A stretch of DNA of 50,079 nucleotides from Streptosporangiales bacterium (GCA_009379995.1 WHSR01000030.1:1-50079), one strand, 5' to 3'; shown: positions 7,559-15,641, numbered from the stretch's first letter. Made by a program: numbers and translations. Notes: a model not told the origin generated them from the sequence alone.

Positions 7559-8758
7559 ATGAACGAAGCACGCTCGCGTCGCCGGCTTGCCGGGCCGGCT
7601 CGGTTAGCGGCGGCGATGGTTTTGTCGGTCGGTGTGGTCGGTGGGACGGTGTCCGCCGCGCCGGCGGCACCCCCCCTGCCGTCAGGTAAGGCAAGCATCG
7701 AGTCGGAGCCGTTCGGTACGACTCCCGAAGGCACGGAGGTGGAGCGCTACACGCTGGTCAACGCCCGTGGGATGAAGGTACGAATCCTCACCTACGGTGG
7801 GATCGTCCAGTCCATCGAGGTGCCCGATCGCCGTGGCCGGTTCACCAACGTGGCTCTCGGATTCGCCACACTGGACGACTACGTGGAGCGCAACTCCCCG
7901 TACTTCGGCGCCATCATCGGGCGGTACGCCAACCGCATCGGCGGCGCCTCGTTCACCCTGGACGGCGAGGAGTACACGCTGGCGGCCAACGACGGGGAGA
8001 ACAGCCTGCACGGCGGCCTCAAGGGCTTCGACAAGAGGGTGTGGGACGCGACGCCGGTGCCGCCGTCGGACCGTGGTGTCGGTCTCGAGCTCGCCTACGC
8101 CAGCCCGGACGGCGAGGAGGGCTATCCGGGCACCCTCACGGTAGGGGTCGTCTACACCCTGACCAACACCAACAGGCTTCGCATCGACTACCGCGCCAGC
8201 ACCGATGCGCCGACTGTCGTCAACCTGACCAACCACTCGTACTTCAACCTGCAGGGCGAGGGCACGAGCTCCATCCTGGACCATCTGATGCAGATCGACG
8301 CCCGGCACTACACGCCGGTCGACGAGACACTGATCCCGACCGGGGAGATCGCTCCCGTCGCCGGTACGCCGCTGGACTTCACGGCTCCGCATCCGATCGG
8401 GGAGCGGATCCGGGACAACTTCGAGCAGCTTGTCATCGGGCGCGGCTACGGCCACAACTGGGTGCTGAAGCGTCGCGACGACAAGCGGCTGGCCCGGGCC
8501 GCCCGGGTGAGCGACCCGGAGAGCGGGCGGGTCCTGGAGATCTTCACCACCGAACCCGGGATGCAGTTCTATTCCGGCAACTTCCTCGACGGCACGCTGA
8601 TCGGCACCGGCGGCAAGATGTACCGGCAAGGCGACGGGTTCGCCCTGGAGACCCAGCACTTCCCGGACTCGCCGAACCATCCGGACTTCCCCTCGACGGT
8701 GCTCCGGCCGGGGGAGAAGTTCCGATCCACCACCGTTTACCAGTTCTCGGCTCACTGA
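7559..8758 (+). CDS. Secreted aldose 1-epimerase (galactose mutarotase)
   Basis: A 399-residue mutarotase that interconverts alpha and beta anomers of aldoses released by hydrolases. An N-terminal signal peptide with paired Arg (RSRRRLAG), a hydrophobic core and an Ala-rich cleavage region predicts export, possibly by Tat. The mature part has YGGIVQSIEVPD, YFGAIIGRYANRI, the catalytic His segment VNLTNHSYFNL, and the C-terminal ETQHFPDSPNHPDFPS that carries the catalytic Glu. GGAGG precedes the ATG at good spacing. The LacI-type operator upstream puts it in the regulon of the glycosidase cluster, although two minus-strand genes lie between. Confidence 0.93.
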   Translation: MNEARSRRRLAGPARLAAAMVLSVGVVGGTVSAAPAAPPLPSGKASIESEPFGTTPEGTEVERYTLVNARGMKVRILTYGGIVQSIEVPDRRGRFTNVALGFATLDDYVERNSPYFGAIIGRYANRIGGASFTLDGEEYTLAANDGENSLHGGLKGFDKRVWDATPVPPSDRGVGLELAYASPDGEEGYPGTLTVGVVYTLTNTNRLRIDYRASTDAPTVVNLTNHSYFNLQGEGTSSILDHLMQIDARHYTPVDETLIPTGEIAPVAGTPLDFTAPHPIGERIRDNFEQLVIGRGYGHNWVLKRRDDKRLARAARVSDPESGRVLEIFTTEPGMQFYSGNFLDGTLIGTGGKMYRQGDGFALETQHFPDSPNHPDFPSTVLRPGEKFRSTTVYQFSAH

Positions 8759-9367
8759 CGCCCTGGCGGGCGGTCCGGTGGACGGGCCGCCCGCCACGCC
8801 GTCTCCGCCGCCCATCTTTTCGGCACGGGCCAGAATGTCGGCAACGATCTCGTTCTTCGCCTGGGCGTAGAAGTTCATGTCCTCCCAATCCCGCCCGGCA
8901 AGGTCGCGCTTCACCCGCTCGTAGCCGTCGCGGTCGGCCGGTGACTCCCGCAGCCAGTCCCGGAACAGCAGGTGTCTTCGTGCCTCGGGGCCGTCGGCCG
9001 GAAAGACATGCAGGTGGACGTCTTTTTCCGGGGTGCGGAACATCCGATGGCCGCGTTCGCGTACGCGCAGCACGTAACCTGCCCGCTCGAGGGCCGGTCG
9101 GTACGCCGCCTCCTCCTCGACGTCGTCGACGGTGAGCAGGATGTCGATGATGGGCTTGGCCGCCAGCCCGGGGACGGCGGTGGAGCCGATGTGTTCGACA
9201 TGACGCGCACGCGGCCCGAGAGCTTTCACGATGTTGCCGCGCTCGCTGCGGAATCGGTCCGGCCACGCCGGGTCGTAGCCGGCGACGACGATCGGCCGTC
9301 CCTCCTGTCCGCCGATCAGCACCTGATCGAGGTACGCGCGCAGCTCCACAGGATCTGGTGCCGACAC
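7682..9367 (-). CDS. GrpB-family protein with abnormally long open frame
   Basis: The first 170-185 residues are a GrpB (UPF0157) nucleotidyltransferase-fold domain. VVAGYDPAWPDRF, then HVEHIGSTAVPGLAAKPIIDILLTV and HLHVFPADGPEARRHLLFRDWL are all present. The domain should end near 8815 (ILARAEKM), but no in-frame stop occurs until 7682, so the frame continues for over 1 kb antisense to the aldose-epimerase gene with low-complexity sequence. A hairpin at 8765-8795 lies where a terminator would be expected. The family is usually 170-200 residues, so the stop was probably lost; the translated end is uncertain. GTG start with AGGATGG upstream. Confidence 0.6.
   Translation of the reverse strand: MSAPDPVELRAYLDQVLIGGQEGRPIVVAGYDPAWPDRFRSERGNIVKALGPRARHVEHIGSTAVPGLAAKPIIDILLTVDDVEEEAAYRPALERAGYVLRVRERGHRMFRTPEKDVHLHVFPADGPEARRHLLFRDWLRESPADRDGYERVKRDLAGRDWEDMNFYAQAKNEIVADILARAEKMGGGDGVAGGPSTGPPARASVSRELVNGGGSELLPRPEHRRGEVRMVRRVREVLGLQGEPVALPVHLAAGADQRAVEEVAGIELHPGFGGEDLQDPPALRVAHPGGPGQPLVVATLQHPVVAVAAPDDKLLEVVPDPLPDRMRSREVQRRTGDGSDLPGRDQCLVDRRVVPGVDLHQMVQDGARALALQVEVRVVGQVDDSRRIGAGAVVDAKPVGVGQGVDDPYREGARIALLAVRAGVGELETDTTVRRRHRRRVPHPLVEALEAAVQAVLPVVGRQRVLLAVQGERGAADAVGVPPDDGAEVRGVALHVVVQCGESESHVGEPATAIGHLDGLDDPTVGEDSYLHPTGVDQRVALHLRAFGSRTERLRLDACLT
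8765..8795. terminator. GC-rich hairpin between convergent genes
   Basis: Arms ggcgggcggtcc (8765-8776) and gggccgcccgcc (8784-8795) pair with a single mismatch around a 7-nt loop, 7 nt after the epimerase stop. No U-tract follows, as is usual for actinomycete terminators. It could serve both convergent transcripts. Confidence 0.6.
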
Positions 9368-9398
9368 CCGCCCATCCTGTCAGACGCGCGCTCCGGCG

Positions 9399-9947
9399 CT
9401 ACACCCCGACGGCGCCGTCGATGCGTTCGCGCAGCAGGTCCGCCTGGCCGTTGTGCCTGGCGTATTCGGCGATCAGATGCACCATGAGCCAGCGCAGCGA
9501 GAACGGTTCGCCGGTCCTCTTCCTGATCCCGGTCTGGTCCAGCGACGCCGCGGCGGCCACGATCTCCCTGGAAAGCCGACACTCGGCTCGCCAGACTTCG
9601 AAGACCTCGTCGATGTCGCCGTCCAGGGTGTCGAAGTCCTGGTTGGGGTCGTCGTCGGAGTAGTAGAGCATCGGTACGTCCTCGCCGGCGAACTGTATGC
9701 GGAACAACCAACGCTCGACGCCGGCCAGGTGCCGCACCAGACCGTGCAGGGACAACGACGACGGCGGCACTGATCGTTCGGAAAGCCGCTCCGGTGGCAC
9801 ACCGGCGCACTTGAGTTCGAAGGTCGCCCGGTGCCAGTCCAGGAAGGAACTCAGGATCTCCCGCTCGTCGCCCACGGCCGGGGGATCGACCCGGGTGTCG
9901 TCGCTCCACCTCGGTGAATAGTGCTTGGGAACGGATGCGCCGGCCAT
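9399..9947 (-). CDS. DinB-family protein (DUF664)
   Basis: A 182-residue DinB-like four-helix protein. HGLVRHLAGVERWLFR and WLMVHLIAEYARHNGQADLLRERIDG give the His positions expected of the metal site; the latter is the signature of the DUF664 branch. Many members are putative thiol-dependent S-transferases (bacillithiol or mycothiol). GGAGG sits 9 nt before the ATG; the longer open frame to 10202 would run through the promoter of the divergent importer and was rejected. Confidence 0.86.
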   Translation of the reverse strand: MAGASVPKHYSPRWSDDTRVDPPAVGDEREILSSFLDWHRATFELKCAGVPPERLSERSVPPSSLSLHGLVRHLAGVERWLFRIQFAGEDVPMLYYSDDDPNQDFDTLDGDIDEVFEVWRAECRLSREIVAAAASLDQTGIRKRTGEPFSLRWLMVHLIAEYARHNGQADLLRERIDGAVGV

Positions 9948-10020
9948 CGTCCAGTCCTCCTGCTCGGTAGCGACGAGTCTGTCAGGAGCCACCGACAAGA
10001 CATCAGGGACCTTGGTCCCC

Positions 10021-10068
10021 TTGACGCGTATCCTCCCGGGTCCTAGCTTCGCCATCGAAGCGCTTCGA
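10021..10068 (+). promoter_or_regulatory. Importer promoter with perfect LacI operator
   Basis: TTGACG (10021-10026), 17 nt, TAGCTT (10044-10049). The expected transcription start falls at the left edge of the perfect 14-bp palindrome tcgaagcgcttcga (10055-10068), a classic LacI-family half-site pair centred on CG. The next gene has a GGAGGG ribosome site. An extra dyad gggacc-tt-ggtccc lies just upstream (10006-10019). Confidence 0.75.
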
Positions 10069-10089
10069 CAACGATCCTGGAGGGACCCC

Positions 10090-11400
10090 ATGCTGAGGTT
10101 AGGAAGGGGTGCCGCGCTGACCGCGGCGCTCGTCGCGGGAACCATGGCGCTGGCCGCCTGCGGCGGCTCCGGCGGCTCCGGCGACTCCGGCTCCGAGGCC
10201 AAGACGCTCAGGCTCTGGCACTACGAGGCACCGAACAGCGCCATGGGCGTCGCCTGGGCCGAGGCCATCAAGCAGTTCGAGGCCACCCACCCCGGGGTGA
10301 AGGTCAAGGTAGAGGCGAAGGGCTTCGAGCAGATCCAGAAGACGGCGCCCATGGTCCTCAACTCCTCCGAAGCCCCGGACATCATGGAGTACAACAAGGG
10401 CAACGCGACGGCTGGCCTGCTGTCCAAGCAGGGGCTGCTCACCGACATGACGGCGGAGGTGACCGAGCGCGGCTGGGACAAGCTGCTCAGCCCGAACCTG
10501 CAGACCACCTCCAGGTACGACGCGCGCGGCGTGATGGGGTCCGGCAACTGGTATGGGATCCCGAACTACGCCGAGTACGTGATGGTCTACTACAACAAGG
10601 ACATGTTCGACGAGCACAGCGTCAAGGTGCCCACCACGCTGGAGGAGTTCACCGCGGCGATGGACACCTTCGTCGAGGAGGGCATCACGCCGCTGTCCGT
10701 CGGCGGCAAGGAATACCCGGCCCAGCAGATCCTCTACCAGCTCGCGCTCAGCAGGGCGGACCGTGCCTGGGTGGACAACTTCCAGCGCTACACCGGGAAG
10801 GTCAACTTCCACGACGCCGCCTGGACGTACGGCGCTACCACGTTCGCCGACTGGGTAAAGAAGGGCTACATCGCCAAGAACTCGGCCGGAATCGACGCGG
10901 AGAACATGGGAGTCGCGTTCATCTCCGGCAAGTTCCCCATCCTGGTCTCCGGCAGCTGGTGGTACGGACGGTTCCAGGACGAGATCAAGGACTTCGAGTG
11001 GGGCACGTTCCTATGGCCGGGCAACACGATGAGCGCCGGGTCGGGCGGCAACCTGTGGGTCGTACCGCAGAACTCCGAGAACAAGGACCTCGCCTACGAC
11101 TTCATCGACATCACGATGAAGAAGGAGATCCAGAACACGCTCGGGAACACCGGCGGCGTTCCGGTCGCCGCCGACACCTCGGCGATCACCGACGAAAAGA
11201 GCAAGGAGCTCATCGACAACTTCACCACGCTGGCCGACGCCGACGGGTTGGCCTATTACCCGGACTGGCCGGCGCCCGGTTACTACGACGTGCTCGTGTC
11301 GGCGACACAGAAGCTCATCAACGGCAGCGCCACGCCGCAACAGGCCCTCGACGAGATCGCGAAGCCGTACGAGGAGAACCTCGCCAACATCGGTCAATGA
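10090..11400 (+). CDS. Sugar ABC transporter substrate-binding lipoprotein
   Basis: A 436-residue extracellular solute-binding protein of family 1. The lipobox is LAAC with lipidated Cys24, followed by a Gly/Ser linker. The mature domain has LRLWHYEAPNSAMG, GFEQIQKTAP, APDIMEYNKGN, a hinge region with YYNKDMFDEH, and SGSWWYGRFQDE typical of oligosaccharide binders. GGAGGG precedes the ATG. It heads an operon with two permeases and GH31. No ATPase gene is present; such actinomycete importers usually share the MsiK ATPase encoded elsewhere (family knowledge). Predicted cargo from context: xyloglucan-derived oligosaccharides. Confidence 0.92.
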   Translation: MLRLGRGAALTAALVAGTMALAACGGSGGSGDSGSEAKTLRLWHYEAPNSAMGVAWAEAIKQFEATHPGVKVKVEAKGFEQIQKTAPMVLNSSEAPDIMEYNKGNATAGLLSKQGLLTDMTAEVTERGWDKLLSPNLQTTSRYDARGVMGSGNWYGIPNYAEYVMVYYNKDMFDEHSVKVPTTLEEFTAAMDTFVEEGITPLSVGGKEYPAQQILYQLALSRADRAWVDNFQRYTGKVNFHDAAWTYGATTFADWVKKGYIAKNSAGIDAENMGVAFISGKFPILVSGSWWYGRFQDEIKDFEWGTFLWPGNTMSAGSGGNLWVVPQNSENKDLAYDFIDITMKKEIQNTLGNTGGVPVAADTSAITDEKSKELIDNFTTLADADGLAYYPDWPAPGYYDVLVSATQKLINGSATPQQALDEIAKPYEENLANIGQ

Positions 11401-12335
11401 CTCCCATGGCACACCCAGCCGGTACGAGCCGCGTCGAACGGTCCCGTGAGCGCGGCTCGTACCTGCTCTACTTCGTCCCCAGCGCCCTGCTCGTGCTCGG
11501 CGTCATCGTCGTGCCGCTCTTCATGAACCTCGGGGTCAGCTTCACCCGGTGGCCCGGCGTCGGCCGGCCGGAGTGGATAGGCCTGGACAACTACACGCGG
11601 CTGTTCGTCGACCCGACGTTCTGGACGTCCTTCCGGAACAACCTCGGCATGATCGTCGCGATGGCGATCGTGCCGACGATCATCGGATTGATCCTGGCGG
11701 CCGCGCTGTTCGACTTCGTCGCCAAACGGTTCGGCCCCCGCCCGGCCAGCGTGCTGCGCGCGTGCTTCTACCTGCCGCAGGTGCTGCCGATCGTCGTCGC
11801 CGGCGTCGTCTGGGGGTGGATACTCCACCCGAGCTACGGTGCGCTCAACGCGCTCTTCACCAGGATCGGCCTGGGGGCACTGGCGCAGGACTGGCTGGGC
11901 GACCCCAACTTCGCGCTGCCCAGCGTGATGGGGATCATGGTGTGGATCCAGATCGGCTTCCCCCTCGTCATCTTCATGGCTGGCCTGCAGCGGGTCGATC
12001 CCGAGCTCTACGAGGCGGCCGAGATGGACGGCGCGTCGTGGTGGCAGCGGTTCTGGCACGTCACGGTCCCGCAGCTCCGGCCCGAGACCTACGTGGTCCT
12101 GCTGTGGACCACCATCTTCGCGCTGAAGATCTTCGCGCCGATCTACGTGCTCACCAAGGGAGGCCCGGGCGGGGCGACGAACGTGCCGTCGTACTTCTCC
12201 TACCAGAACTTCTTCGAGCGGACCCAGGTCGGCTACGGGTCGGCGATCGCCACCGTGCTCACCCTCGTCATAGTCGTGCTGACCATCGCGTTCCTGCGGG
12301 TGCAGACCAGGGACGAGCGGGAGGCGAGCCAATAG
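11397..12335 (+). CDS. Sugar ABC transporter permease, MalF-type
   Basis: A 312-residue inner-membrane permease. Six hydrophobic segments are apparent, beginning with YLLYFVPSALLVLGVIVVPLF. The cytoplasmic EAA loop reads EAAEMDGASWWQRFWHVTVPQL, the docking site for the ATPase. The ATG overlaps the lipoprotein stop in an ATGA arrangement, implying translational coupling; an alternative ATG is three codons later. Its stop overlaps the next permease start (TAGTG). Confidence 0.93.
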   Translation: MTPMAHPAGTSRVERSRERGSYLLYFVPSALLVLGVIVVPLFMNLGVSFTRWPGVGRPEWIGLDNYTRLFVDPTFWTSFRNNLGMIVAMAIVPTIIGLILAAALFDFVAKRFGPRPASVLRACFYLPQVLPIVVAGVVWGWILHPSYGALNALFTRIGLGALAQDWLGDPNFALPSVMGIMVWIQIGFPLVIFMAGLQRVDPELYEAAEMDGASWWQRFWHVTVPQLRPETYVVLLWTTIFALKIFAPIYVLTKGGPGGATNVPSYFSYQNFFERTQVGYGSAIATVLTLVIVVLTIAFLRVQTRDEREASQ

Positions 12336-15300
12336 TGAGCACGATGCCGGTCAAGGTGTCCGCAAGGACTCCGGTCGAGGTGGCCGTCAGGCGAAAGGGT
12401 CGGCGCGATCCTTCGACGTACGCGATGTTGCTGGCACTCGTCGTGCTTGCCGTGGTCATGCTGATCCCGTTCGTCATCGTCGTCCTCAACGCGATCAAGT
12501 CGCCCGCGGAGTACGCGTCCCGGGGCCCGCTCGCCCTGCCCGAGGGCCTGTACCTGCAGGGCATCGTCGACTTCTGGAACCGCGTCGACTTCGGCCAGAA
12601 GCTGCTCAACAGCGTCGTCATCAGCGGCTCCGTCGCGGTAGTCGCGGTGTTCCTGTCGATCCTGAACGCCTACGCGATCGGCATCGGCAGGGTGAAGGGC
12701 CGGGTGTCGCTGCTCGTGGTGTTCCTGCTGGCGGCCATGCTGCCGCAGGAGGCCCTCGTCTACCCACTGTACTACCTGTGGAAGCAGGTGGGCCTGTACG
12801 ACACCCGGCTCGGCGTGATCGTCATCTTCACGGTCTTCCAGAGCGCCTTCGGTACCTACCTGCTGTCGTCGGTCCTCGGCACGTTCCCCAGGGAGATCCT
12901 TGAGGCGGCGCGGATCGACGGGGCCAACAGGTGGCAGGTGTTGTGGCGGGTAGTGGTGCCGATCAGCCGGCCCACGCTCACCGTGCTGCTGATCTTCTTC
13001 TTCATCTGGACGTGGAACGAGTTCTTCATCCCGCTGGTGATGCTGATCTCGAACGAGAACCAGACGGTCCCGGTCGCGCTCGGTGTCCTGCAGGGGCAGC
13101 GGCTCATGGACGCCACCACGTCGAGCGCCTCGGCGTTGCTCGGCATCGTACCGGCCGTGGTCTTCTTCCTGTTCTTCCAGCGAACACTTACGCGCGGGGT
13201 CACCGTGTGTGGGGGCGATCAAGTGAAGTTCGGCGACGGCTACAGGATGCGGCCGGGATTCGAGGCCGACCACCCGGTCGAGGTCCTCGACCTGGCGGTC
13301 GCGCCGGGCTCGCTCACCGTCTACGCGCCGACCCGGCGCATTCTGCACCGAGCCGACCTGCACGACTCTGGTCCGGTGGTCACGCTCGGCCTCTCCGCTC
13401 CGATGCCGGACGTCGTCGGCGTCACCATCACCCACTTCGCCGGCGAGGTCCCTAGAGGTCCACGGTTCGAGCTCGACACGGACTCCTCCGCCGAGGAGTC
13501 GACCGAGGTCTGGTACGACGACGAGACGGCAGTCCTCACCTCGGGAGCGCTGTCGGTCCGGGTGAGCCGCGGCGAGGGGTGGCGGGTCGACTTCACGGCG
13601 GAGGGACGCACGCTCACCAGCAGCGGCGCCCGCGGCATGGCGTTCGTGACCGCCGACGACGGTCGGCACTACGTGCGCGACCGGCTGAACCTGGGGGTCG
13701 GTGACGCGGTGTACGGCCTCGGCGAGCGTTTCGGCCCGCTGGTCAAGAACGGGCAGGTCGTGGACATCTGGAACGCCGACGCGGGCACCGGCAGCGAGCA
13801 GGCGTACAAGAACGTGCCCTTCTACCTGACGAATGCCGGGTACGGCGTGTTCGTCAACCATCCCGGGCACGTGTCCTTCGAGGTGGCCTCGGAGGCGATG
13901 TCCAGCGTGCAGTTCAGCGTCGAGGGCCAGTCGCTGGAGTACTTCGTCGTCTACGGCCCGACGCCCGCGGAGATCCTGCGGAAGTACACGGCGCTCACCG
14001 GACGGCCGGCGCTGCCGCCGGCGTGGTCGTTCGGCCTGTGGCTGTCCACGTCGTTCACGACGTCGTACGACGAAGCGACCGTCACCGGCTTCATCGACGG
14101 CATGGCCGAGCGCGATCTGCCTCTGTCCGTCTTCCATTTCGACTGTTTCTGGATGCGCGAGTTCCACTGGTGCGACTTCGAGTGGGACCCCAGGGTGTTC
14201 CCCGATCCGCGAGGCATGCTCGAGCGGCTGAAGTCCCGGGGGCTGCGCATCTGCGTGTGGATCAACCCGTACATCGCGCAGCGCTCACAGCTGTTCGCCG
14301 AGGGGACGGCCGGCGGCTACCTGCTGGAGAGACCGAACGGCGACGTTTGGCAGTGGGATCGGTGGCAGCCCGGCATGGCGTTGGTCGACTTCACGAACCC
14401 CGAGGCGCGGGAGTGGTACGCGGCGAAGCTGGACGCCCTGCTCGACATGGGCGTGGACTGCTTCAAGACCGACTTCGGCGAACGCATCCCCACCGACGTC
14501 GCCTACTTCGACGGCTCCGACCCGGAGCCGATGCACAACTACTACTCCTACCTGTACACCCGGACGGTCTTCGAGGTGCTCCGCAAACGCCGCGGGGATC
14601 GCGAGGCCGTGGTGTTCGCGCGCTCGGCAACCGCCGGCTCACAGCGGTTCCCCGTGCACTGGGGAGGGGACTCCGCGGCGGCCTACGAGTCGATGGCGGA
14701 GAGCCTGCGGGGCGGCCTCTCCCTCGGGATGTCCGGGTTCGGCTACTGGAGCCACGACATCGGTGGCTTCTGGGGGGCACCCGGGCCGGGGCTGTTCAAG
14801 CGCTGGGTCGCGTTCGGGATGCTGTCCTCGCACAGCCGGCTGCACGGCGACTCGTCGTACCGGGTGCCGTGGCTGTTCGACGAGGAGTCGGTCGACGTCC
14901 TGCGGCTGTTCACGAAGCTCAAGGCGCGTCTCATGCCGTACCTGTTCCAGGTCGCGCGGCAGGCGCACACCGACGGCGTCCCGATGATGCGCGCCATGGC
15001 CCTGGCGTTCCCACACGACCCGGCCTGCGTCTACCTCGACCGGCAGTACATGCTCGGCGACGACCTGCTGGTCGCGCCGGTGTTCTCGGACGAGGGGACG
15101 GTTTCCTACTACGTGCCCCCCGGGTCCTGGACGCATTTCCTCACCGGGGAGCCGGTCAACGGCCCGCGCTGGGTGGAGGAGCGGCACGACTTCCTGAGCA
15201 TCCCGCTGCTCGTCCGGCCGGGCGCCGTCGTCCCAGTCGGTGGGGTCGACGACCGGCCGGACTACGACTACGCCGACGGGGTGACGCTGCAGGCGTACGA

Positions 15301-15622
15301 GCTGGCCGACGGCGCTCGGGCAACTACCACGATCCCGACGGTCACGGGTGACGTGGCGACCACGTTCGTGACCTCACGGCAGGCCGGCGTGGTCCGGGTC
15401 GAGGTGGACCATGGCCGTTCGGCCGGTGTCCCGCGCGCGTGGCAGGTCCTTCTCGTCGGAGTCCGATCGGTCGCCTCCGTGGACGGTGGGACGGCGACGG
15501 AGCATGCCCACGGGACCCTTGTCCGCGCCGACGGCGAGGCGGTGACCGTAACGCTGGGGGAGTCCCCGCCGAGATCTATGTTGCGGGGGTCCGAATCGGA
15601 CAAAACGACCCCCGCAACATAG
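12335..15622 (+). CDS. MalG-type sugar permease joined in frame to GH31 alpha-xylosidase
   Basis: One uninterrupted frame of 1095 residues. Residues 1 to about 296 are a complete MalG-type permease: hydrophobic segments from AMLLALVVLAVVMLIPF, an EAA loop EAARIDGANRWQVLWRVVVP and a last segment ending FFQRTLTRGVTV. From about residue 297 the sequence is a GH31 enzyme (see the entry at 13223). In relatives the permease ends GVTxGAIK followed by a stop overlapping a GTG start. Removing four bases (tgtg) from the GTGTGTG run here (about 13205-13211) restores exactly V-T-V-G-A-I-K-stop with GTGA overlap. The fusion therefore looks like a recent slippage event. Both parts would be cytoplasmic at the joint, so a fusion protein is topologically possible. 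Confidence 0.8.
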   Translation: MSTMPVKVSARTPVEVAVRRKGRRDPSTYAMLLALVVLAVVMLIPFVIVVLNAIKSPAEYASRGPLALPEGLYLQGIVDFWNRVDFGQKLLNSVVISGSVAVVAVFLSILNAYAIGIGRVKGRVSLLVVFLLAAMLPQEALVYPLYYLWKQVGLYDTRLGVIVIFTVFQSAFGTYLLSSVLGTFPREILEAARIDGANRWQVLWRVVVPISRPTLTVLLIFFFIWTWNEFFIPLVMLISNENQTVPVALGVLQGQRLMDATTSSASALLGIVPAVVFFLFFQRTLTRGVTVCGGDQVKFGDGYRMRPGFEADHPVEVLDLAVAPGSLTVYAPTRRILHRADLHDSGPVVTLGLSAPMPDVVGVTITHFAGEVPRGPRFELDTDSSAEESTEVWYDDETAVLTSGALSVRVSRGEGWRVDFTAEGRTLTSSGARGMAFVTADDGRHYVRDRLNLGVGDAVYGLGERFGPLVKNGQVVDIWNADAGTGSEQAYKNVPFYLTNAGYGVFVNHPGHVSFEVASEAMSSVQFSVEGQSLEYFVVYGPTPAEILRKYTALTGRPALPPAWSFGLWLSTSFTTSYDEATVTGFIDGMAERDLPLSVFHFDCFWMREFHWCDFEWDPRVFPDPRGMLERLKSRGLRICVWINPYIAQRSQLFAEGTAGGYLLERPNGDVWQWDRWQPGMALVDFTNPEAREWYAAKLDALLDMGVDCFKTDFGERIPTDVAYFDGSDPEPMHNYYSYLYTRTVFEVLRKRRGDREAVVFARSATAGSQRFPVHWGGDSAAAYESMAESLRGGLSLGMSGFGYWSHDIGGFWGAPGPGLFKRWVAFGMLSSHSRLHGDSSYRVPWLFDEESVDVLRLFTKLKARLMPYLFQVARQAHTDGVPMMRAMALAFPHDPACVYLDRQYMLGDDLLVAPVFSDEGTVSYYVPPGSWTHFLTGEPVNGPRWVEERHDFLSIPLLVRPGAVVPVGGVDDRPDYDYADGVTLQAYELADGARATTTIPTVTGDVATTFVTSRQAGVVRVEVDHGRSAGVPRAWQVLLVGVRSVASVDGGTATEHAHGTLVRADGEAVTVTLGESPPRSMLRGSESDKTTPAT
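13223..15622 (+). CDS. GH31 alpha-xylosidase (YicI-like), probable own start
   Basis: From GTG 13223 a 799-residue enzyme with no signal peptide, so cytoplasmic. The N-terminal KFGDGYRMRPG is the normal YicI-type start. The nucleophile is Asp417 in CFKTDFGERIP and the acid/base Asp483 in HWGGDSAAAYE, one residue off the corresponding Escherichia coli YicI positions. YicI-like members release alpha-1,6-xylose from the non-reducing end of xyloglucan oligosaccharides. A G-rich stretch (gggggcgatcaa) before GTG could serve as a ribosome site, so it may still be made separately from the permease. The last 15 or so residues are encoded by an inverted repeat that supplies the stop codon. Confidence 0.88.
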   Translation: MKFGDGYRMRPGFEADHPVEVLDLAVAPGSLTVYAPTRRILHRADLHDSGPVVTLGLSAPMPDVVGVTITHFAGEVPRGPRFELDTDSSAEESTEVWYDDETAVLTSGALSVRVSRGEGWRVDFTAEGRTLTSSGARGMAFVTADDGRHYVRDRLNLGVGDAVYGLGERFGPLVKNGQVVDIWNADAGTGSEQAYKNVPFYLTNAGYGVFVNHPGHVSFEVASEAMSSVQFSVEGQSLEYFVVYGPTPAEILRKYTALTGRPALPPAWSFGLWLSTSFTTSYDEATVTGFIDGMAERDLPLSVFHFDCFWMREFHWCDFEWDPRVFPDPRGMLERLKSRGLRICVWINPYIAQRSQLFAEGTAGGYLLERPNGDVWQWDRWQPGMALVDFTNPEAREWYAAKLDALLDMGVDCFKTDFGERIPTDVAYFDGSDPEPMHNYYSYLYTRTVFEVLRKRRGDREAVVFARSATAGSQRFPVHWGGDSAAAYESMAESLRGGLSLGMSGFGYWSHDIGGFWGAPGPGLFKRWVAFGMLSSHSRLHGDSSYRVPWLFDEESVDVLRLFTKLKARLMPYLFQVARQAHTDGVPMMRAMALAFPHDPACVYLDRQYMLGDDLLVAPVFSDEGTVSYYVPPGSWTHFLTGEPVNGPRWVEERHDFLSIPLLVRPGAVVPVGGVDDRPDYDYADGVTLQAYELADGARATTTIPTVTGDVATTFVTSRQAGVVRVEVDHGRSAGVPRAWQVLLVGVRSVASVDGGTATEHAHGTLVRADGEAVTVTLGESPPRSMLRGSESDKTTPAT

Positions 15623-15633
15623 ATCTCGGCGGG
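15565..15633. terminator. Perfect 27-bp inverted repeat spanning the GH31 stop
   Basis: Arms 15565-15591 and 15607-15633 are exact reverse complements around a 15-nt loop (cgaatcggacaaaac). The left arm starts cccgccgagatctatg. It contains the TAG stop of GH31 and precedes the lacI promoter. It is likely a transcription barrier or mRNA 3'-end stabiliser; it could also be a dispersed repeat that inserted into the gene end. Confidence 0.8.
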
Positions 15634-15641
15634 ACGTCCCG

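Noticed and set aside
10006..10019. gggacc-tt-ggtccc dyad as a second regulator site
   Set aside because: Arms of only six GC-rich bases; no second copy near the other regulon promoters.
11549..12334. Upstream extension of the permease-GH31 open frame
   Set aside because: It is the shifted frame of the first permease; the TAGTG overlap and permease N-terminus place the start at 12335.
12233..14167. Long minus-strand open frame opposite permease/GH31
   Set aside because: Low-complexity Arg/Asp/His-rich translation with no family motif; an antisense artefact of GC-rich codons.
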